Source: Boswellia sacra
Taxonomy: Eukaryota > Streptophyta > Magnoliopsida > Sapindales > Burseraceae
Assembly: GCA_013180625.2 (NCBI GenBank)
Contig: SNVD02006059.1
Location: 172,222 to 236,221 of the forward strand
Direction: 5' to 3'
DNA length: 64,000 nucleotides
Below, in pieces: positions 58,691 to 64,000 of this stretch. The notes beneath the pieces are model-generated. The model ran no database searches. It was not told the DNA's origin and saw nothing but the letters and a program-made list of their open reading frames with translations. Every line of letters starts with the position of its first letter. The first letter of the stretch is position 1. The translations under genes and the position numbers were made by a program.

Positions 58691-59136
58691 TGTCTTCCAA
58701 AAATGTTATTGTAGACCTCACCACATGTAATTATCGTATATATTCTCGTCTCTCAAATCTCACTGAACTTCAATTTTCTCTCAGCCGACTTCAACGTTCC
58801 CTCTTCAATGTCTCTCACTGCCTCACTTCAACGTGTCTGTGACTGTATTTTGATCACAGTCAACCTCAGAGGCCGACAGTGGCTCGCCAGTCGCCACAAC
58901 TCCAAGTCTCCACCTTGTTCGTTTGTTTCGCGCGTGAGTTGGAGTCTCGTTTGTCTCTTTGACTAGGTAAAGTTCCATGTATTTGTGAAGCCAAAAATTG
59001 ATCACAGTCAATTAATTATTCTTCAATTTAGGATTTCTTCAATTTATATGTCTGTATTTGTTTATTGGTTTGGATTGGATTGGATCAATTTTAGGTTTGA
59101 AAGAAGTTAAGTGTAAGTAAACAAAGGGTTTATCTT

Positions 59137-59290
59137 AATGCATTTAAAATGCTTGCCGCCTACCGGTTGCATAGATTGCTTGCTGGTTCAATTTTATCTT
59201 AATATATATAAAATGCTTGTCGCCTACCAGTTGCGTAGATTGCTTGCTGGTTCAATTTTATCTCAATGCGTTTAATACGCTTGCTGGTTG
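59137..59290. repeat. Tandem repeat, about 2.5 units of roughly 67 bp
   Basis: AAAATGCTTG(C/T)CGCCTACC(G/A)GTTGC followed by GATTGCTTGCTGGTTCAATT occurs twice, then a partial third copy. It lies in the inferred intron before the ATG at 59359. Confidence 0.75.
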
Positions 59291-59358
59291 CAAAAGAATA
59301 TTTACACTTCTTATTCACGAATAAACTAATTTTATTTTAATACATTTTTTTTCCAGTT

Positions 59359-59434
59359 ATGGCTTCTCGAACTGGTTCCCCGAATATTGTTCAAGTAGAT
59401 GAATTCAATAATCAAGCAACTGTTGACCCAGGTA
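59359..59434 (+). pseudogene. Truncated N-terminal coding stretch at the Sirevirus junction
   Basis: After a TTTTTTTTCCAG acceptor, an ATG opens 25 codons, MASRTGSPNIVQVDEFNNQ and on to TVDP, and is then cut at 59435 by the LTR. It looks like the start of a hAT-type transposase by position only; the peptide is too short to prove it. Confidence 0.35.
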
Positions 59435-61272
59435 TGACAACCCAAGAGGAGGGGGGGGGTGAATTGGGTTTTTATTTATCAAAACGGATTTAGAAATCTT
59501 TTCTTGAAAGATCAAAATTAGTTCACTCTTTCTTTGAGAATAAAGATGAAGAAGATGAAAATAGAAGTTGTCTAAGATGCAATCAAGAGAATAGCAATAA
59601 TAAACAATTACAAGTGCAAGTAAATGTAAAGAGGAAAGGGATAGAGAGAGTGCAAACTCAATTTACGTGGTTCGGCAAACCTTGCCTACGTTCACGGGCT
59701 CCTAGCTCCACAAGCTAGGCTATCCACTAAGTTGTAGAAATCTTTACAACTTGCTTGATGAACAACCTCACTAAGACTTTTTCGTTCAACCCTTGATGAC
59801 ACCATACCAAGAGTTCTTTCTTGATGAACAATCTCACCAAGGCAATTTCCTTCAACTCTTGATAACACCACACCAAGAGTTCTTCTTGATGAACAACCTC
59901 ACCAAGGCAACTTCATTCAACTCTTGATAACACCTCACCAAGAGTTCTTCTTGATGAACAACCTCACCAAGGCAACTTTCTTCAACTCCTGATAACACCA
60001 CACCAAGAGTTCTTCTTGATGAACAACCTCACCAAGGAAAGAGTTATCTCAAGGATAACTTTTATCCTTTACAAGAATATCTCACTCTCACCACAATACA
60101 AGAACAAAGATAATTTTTACAACAAAAGTATAACTCTATTCAAAGAGTAGATAAAGAATATAAAAGCTCTCTAGACTTGATATTTCTCTTGTTTTTTTTT
60201 TTTTTTTGCTTGATAGATACTTCTCTTGCTCTTTAAATGCAGGAGAAGGGCTCATTTTATAAGCAAATGGGAATAACTTAATCAAGTGAAGACACTAACT
60301 CCCAATTTTTTGCCCACCATAAAAACTATAATCTTGTCTACCATTTTTATCAATGTTCTGTTTGAAATTTGAAAATCTGCAAAACATAAAAGATCTGTAC
60401 AATTGAATAAGCTTTTCAACGCATCAAGAACCAAGTCATTTGGATATCTGTAGCTTAAGATATGGCCAAAAGACCATTTGGTGCTCATGTGACTTGATTT
60501 TTCTTTCCTATGTCAGTCCACCGAATTGAATGATAATTCTGTCAGCCTTCTGTTTGAAATTTGAATTTCTTCAAAACATAAAAGATCTGCACATTTGAAT
60601 AACCTTTTCAAAACATTAATAATCAAAGCATTTGGATATCTCTATCTCAAGATATGGATAAAACATAATTCGGTGCTCATATGGGTTGATTTTTCTTCTC
60701 TGTGTCAGTCCACCGAATTGCATGTCAATTATGTCGGCCTTCCATTTGAAATTTGAATTTCTTCAAAACATATGAAATGTGCCTCATTATGTCCTATTTT
60801 CAATGCCATAAGAATCAAGTCATTTTGATTTTTCTAGCTCAAGATATATCCAAAAGAGTATTCAGTGCTCATGTCAGCTACTTCCATTTGTCTTTCAACT
60901 TGCATGATGATTTGGACAACCTTACACTTGAAATTTGAATTTCTTTAAAACATATGAAATGTTATAAATTGAGTAAGCTTTCTAAAGGCTTAAGAATCAC
61001 ATCATTTGGACATTTATAGGGATATATATGACTAATTGATTGAACATTACTCATGTGTCACATTCCTTGAGTCAATCCTTGTTCTTAAACTTTGGTGCCT
61101 TTAACATGTAGTCTTCTCCTTAGCTTCAACACTTCATTTTAATAACCATTTTCTTGATTTTACAATTATTTCAATGATCTTACTCTTGCACATAAATAAA
61201 CATATTAGTAACACCTTATGAATCAATGTATATTGTTATCATCAAAATTATCATGTAACCTTAGGGCTAACA
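59435..61272 (-). repeat. 3' LTR of the Sirevirus-type element, 1838 bp
   Basis: Read on the minus strand it starts TGTTAGCCCTAAGG, right after GGGGGAGCT, and ends CCCTCCTCTTGGGTTGTCA. It contains TTTTGATGATAACAA near the start, typical of Sirevirus LTRs, and the tandem array at 59753-60050. Only one LTR is in view, so the ends are inferred from TG...CA and the polypurine tract. Confidence 0.75.
59753..60050. repeat. Tandem array of about 65 bp, roughly 4.5 units, in the LTR
   Basis: TTCTTGATGAACAACCTCAC recurs at about 59754, 59818, 59884, 59949 and 60014, each followed by AAGGCAA..., TTCAACTCTTGATAACACC and ACCAAGAG. Confidence 0.85.
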
Positions 61273-61274
61273 AG

Positions 61275-61491
61275 CTCCCCCTTTTTGATGATGACAAACC
61301 ATTAATTGCTTTAAAATAATATCTAAAATCAAGAATGAAAATAAAATCAAGAACAAACAAAAAGATGGCACTCGTTATGAATATAAGCAATCCATGTTAT
61401 GAATATAAGCAATCCAACAATTTCTCCCCCTTTTGTTATCATCAAAAAGATGTAATCAAATTAACTACTCCCCCTAAATATATTCTCCCCC
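61275..61491 (-). promoter_or_regulatory. Multiple polypurine tracts before the 3' LTR
   Basis: On the minus strand four GGGGGAG-type tracts occur, at about 61275-61283, 61424-61432, 61468-61474 and 61484-61491. The one abutting the LTR is the likely functional tract. Repeated tracts are a Sirevirus hallmark. Confidence 0.75.
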
Positions 61492-61534
61492 TTAACATAT
61501 GCTACCATTCAAAGAATATCATATAAAAATAAAA

Positions 61535-62018
61535 TTAAGATATATCTAACATGCCTAATTCTCTTCTAATTATACAAAATCTATCTTGACTAAGGGGTTT
61601 AGTCATATTTGGGTCTAGGGACTAATTCTCAAACATGATTTCTCTCAAATCGGTTCAATTCTTCTTGCATAGCCAAAATCCAACTTTCCTCATTTTTGGC
61701 TTCTTTAAAAGATTTTGGTTCAAATTGAGAGGCAAATGCAAAATGATTACAAAAGTTCTTAAAAGAAGATCTAGTTTTCATACCTTGTGAAGGTTCACCA
61801 ATAATGAGATCTTTAGGGTGAGCTTTTGCATACCTCCATTCCTTTGGTAATTCTTGGGAAGAATCATTTACTTCCTCAAGTTTTTCTTGTTGAAGTTGTA
61901 ATTCATCTAGGCTCTTTTCATCAAGCCTTGATTCCTTGGTTTGCCTTTCTACCTCAACAATATCATCATCTAAATTCTTTGAAGAAATAACATTAGTTTC
62001 ATCAAATTCAATATGCAT
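61535..62018 (-). pseudogene. Pol remnant: integrase C-terminal linker fused to the pol end, polymerase deleted
   Basis: From 62018 to 61629 an open frame includes PKEWRYAKAHPKDLIIGEPS, MKTRSSFKNFCNHFAF and EELNRFERN, the region that normally precedes the reverse transcriptase. A TGA replaces the expected Trp codon, then ELVPRPK follows. At about 61605 the frame shifts to TKPLSQDRFCIIRRELGMLD and a stop, which is how copia pol ends after RNase H. The whole polymerase and RNase H portion between is gone, a deletion of well over 1 kb relative to a normal element. Confidence 0.75.
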
Positions 62019-62195
62019 AGATTCTTCAATAGTAAGAGTCTTTTTGTTAAAAACTCTATATGCTTTACTATGGTTGGAGTAGCCAACAAAAATTTCAACA
62101 TTGGCTTTTGCATCAAATTTTTCAAGGTTATCCTTGGTATTTAAAATAAAACATTTACATCTAAAAACTTTAAAAAATTCAATATTGGGTTTTCT

Positions 62196-62741
62196 CTATT
62201 TCCAAAGTTCATAAGGAGTTTTCTTTATTAAAGCTCTAAGATAGACTCTATTGATTATAAAGCATGCGGTATTAACGGCTTCGACCCAAAAATATTTTGG
62301 CAAATTATTTTCAAGTAACATGGTCCTAGCCATTTCTTGGATAGTCCTAATTTTCTTCTCAACAACACCATTTTGTTGTGGAGTTTTAGGTACAGAAAAA
62401 TTATGTTCAAAACCATTTTCATCACAAAGATTTTCAAATGCAACATTGTCTACTTCACCACCATGATCACTCATAATGGACACAATAGAATACCCTTTTT
62501 GATTTTGGACTCTTTTTGCAAATTTTGAAAAAGCTTGTATGGCCTCATTTTTAGTTTTCAAGAATAATACCCAAGTGAATCTTGAATAATCATCCACAAT
62601 AACAAAAACATAATACTTTCCCCCAAGGCTTTGAGTTCTTGATGGTCCAAATAAATCCAAATAAAGTAATTGTAGAGGTTTATTTGTTGAAATAAATTTC
62701 TTTTGTTTAAAAGAAGTTCTCACTTGTTTTCCAAATTGCAA
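62196..62741 (-). pseudogene. Integrase core of the Sirevirus-type element
   Basis: An rve-type core with the three catalytic acids in their motifs: LDLFGP (first Asp), SDHGGE (second Asp) and PQQNGVVEKKIRTIQEMA (Glu). It is out of frame with the upstream gag-pre-integrase stretch because of a one-base loss near 62742 and ends at a stop in ELWK. It integrated the element's DNA when intact; here it is broken. Confidence 0.85.
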
Positions 62742-63245
62742 GCATCACAAATCTTATCCTTTTCAGATTTTATTCTTAGAAGACCATCAACTAAATCATT
62801 TTTAGAAATTTTTGAAATTGTGTCCATGCTAGCATGACCTAATCTTCTATGCCATAACCAAGCATCATGATTAACAATGAAATAATTTTTTACATGATCA
62901 TTAACATCAATATCAATTGTATAAATATTACCACATCTATTACCAACAAATAATGTCTTATTGTTACTAACATCCTTAATCACACATCTATTAGGCTCAA
63001 AAGCAACAAAATACCCCTTATCACACAATTGACTAATGTTAATCAAATCATGTTTCAAACCATGAACAAGCAAAACATCTTTAATAATAGGTGAAGAAGG
63101 GTTACCAATATCACCATGTCCGATTACCCTTCCTTTGGCATTATCACCGAAGGTCACAAATCCTCCTTTCTTCATGATTAGTCTTGGGAGGCATCTCCGG
63201 TCATATGCCTTGAGCATCCACTATCTAAGTACCACTTGTGTTTGC
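62720..63245 (-). pseudogene. Protease and gag-pre-integrase region of the Sirevirus-type element
   Basis: The retroviral-type aspartic protease motif DSGCSRHMTG is readable at about 63200-63235 and is then frameshifted. The following frame (63217-62720) has GGFVTFGDNAKGRVIGHG, LKHDLINISQLCDKGY, the zinc-binding HRRLGHASM (His) and the CDAC cysteines, the usual gag-pre-integrase layout. Stops and frameshifts mark it as inactive. Confidence 0.8.
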
Positions 63246-63395
63246 CACTCCTTTGTTTCTACAATCAACATTAAAAGAGCGACTTTTTGGTACCCAAATG
63301 TTCTTGGGTCCTTGGGGGTTAGTTATGGTCCTTTTTGGAGTCCATATTTGTTTCAAATTAGGATTTCTCTTAATGTAACAAGAATGCATTTTGTG

Positions 63396-64000
63396 TCATT
63401 TTCTTCCACAATAATTACATGAATGATTAGGATTATTCGTAGAAGATGCATGAACAAAATAGTTTTTAAAATACTTTTGATTTTTATGACTTTTATATCC
63501 TAACCCTCTTTTATCAAAAACACACCTTTTGTTTTGTAACATAGAATTCAAATTTTTTGTGCTTTTTGTAAAACTATCAACAATATTTCTTAAGTCATTA
63601 TTTTCCTTTTTCAAAATAGCATTTTGTTTCTCCAATTTATCAAAATCCTTTTGTTTTAAAATGTCATTTTCAGTTTTTAATAAATGTATTTGAATTTCCA
63701 AACTTTCAAAATCTTTTTGCTTTAAAATTTCATTTTCATTTTCTAAAGCTTCATTTATTTCTACCAACTCTTCTAATTGAGATAACATGATTTTTAACTT
63801 CTTTTTGAAAGCATTGATTTTTGAATTTTGTTTATCAACTTGCACATGTAAATTTTGGAATGCTTCAAGTAATTCATCATATGAAAGCTTACGATCATGG
63901 TTTAGAATACTTATCTCATTTTTTCTTAAAGCCATGAAGCACATGTTTGCCACTTTGCAATCTTCTTCTTCATTCTCCTTCAAGTTGATTTCATGAGTCA
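63396..64000 (-). pseudogene. Gag C-terminal part of the Sirevirus-type element (partial)
   Basis: A frame open to the window edge and ending at 63396. It carries a long coiled coil of heptads with repeated EILKQKDFESLE/ILKQKDFDKLE blocks, then basic sequence and the first part of a CCHC knuckle (CNYCGRK). A TGA interrupts the knuckle where Trp is expected; HKMHSC follows in frame beyond it. The N-terminal gag lies outside the window. Confidence 0.8.

Larger units (their letters stand above)
58160..59434 (+). mobile_element. Left part of a hAT-like unit, cut by a Sirevirus LTR
   Basis: It starts TAGGGGTGGGCA, like the other TAGG-ended elements here, with GACCCGACCC-type subterminal repeats, then the TTAAATATGATGCAAAAAGG block and the TCGAGTGTCGG repeat family shared with 47353-47986. 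Beyond the repeats comes sequence resembling a promoter and leader (TATATATT at about 58737, pyrimidine-rich 5' UTR), a possible 5' UTR intron (donor TAG/GTAAAG at about 58966, acceptor TTTTCCAG at 59356) and an ATG at 59359. The right end is not in view. That this is a transposase-coding relative is inference. Confidence 0.4.
59435..64000 (-). mobile_element. Degenerate Sirevirus-type Ty1/copia retrotransposon lacking reverse transcriptase (runs off the window)
   Basis: Minus strand. Order from the window edge downwards: gag (64000-63396), protease and gag-pre-integrase region, integrase core, a short pol piece, then directly the last residues of pol, a set of polypurine tracts and the 3' LTR. 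The reverse transcriptase and RNase H domains are missing between about 61630 and 61605. Several frameshifts and stops break the frames. Multiple GGGGGAG tracts before the LTR and the GTTTGTCATCATCAAAAAGG context are typical of Sireviruses. The 5' LTR lies beyond the window. Confidence 0.82.

Overview
This is plant nuclear DNA, almost certainly from a eudicot. The genes have many introns with GT-AG borders, the protein families are land-plant ones (Casparian-strip-like membrane proteins, a chlorophyll-synthesis reductase, DRB double-stranded-RNA-binding proteins), the spacers are very AT-rich, and the intergenic space is packed with plant transposon families. I suspect a woody eudicot such as Citrus, but nothing here proves it.

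Layout. 1-6 kb: a diverged segmental duplication whose two copies were each split by a different transposon (an Emigrant/pogo-type element carrying further nested elements, and a Harbinger-type MITE). 6.2-13.6 kb: a short proline-rich/cysteine-cluster protein gene, then a seven-exon CDK-like kinase, both on the minus strand. 17.5-20.7 kb: a nine-exon plus-strand Rossmann-fold protein containing a minor-class (U12) AT-AC intron. 21.9 kb: a 49-residue membrane micropeptide. 22.8-29 kb: an F-box protein (FBP7 type) and a DRB3/DRB5-like protein, both minus. 32-33.3 kb: intronless divinyl chlorophyllide reductase (DVR). 34.9-35.8 kb and 50.1-52.2 kb: two paralogous CASP-like genes in the same orientation, now separated by about 14 kb of transposons.

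The transposon block between the CASP-like genes is the most structured part. It holds a hAT element with 8-bp target duplications, a 7.4-kb CACTA element with intact ends that carries pieces of at least two unrelated host genes (a MAP3K-epsilon-type kinase and a PPR protein) and was itself invaded by a 3.6-kb gag-only LTR retrotransposon, and a second hAT with perfect 8-bp target duplications, large hairpins and palindromic tandem repeats. From 58 to 64 kb, a degenerate Sirevirus-type copia element on the minus strand lacks its reverse transcriptase and RNase H. It landed in what may be the 5' end of another hAT-like unit and runs off the window.

The host genes do not form a pathway. They are ordinary unlinked plant genes. 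Coding exons were joined by hand; all exon lengths sum to intact reading frames. UTR borders, transcription starts and expression cannot be seen.
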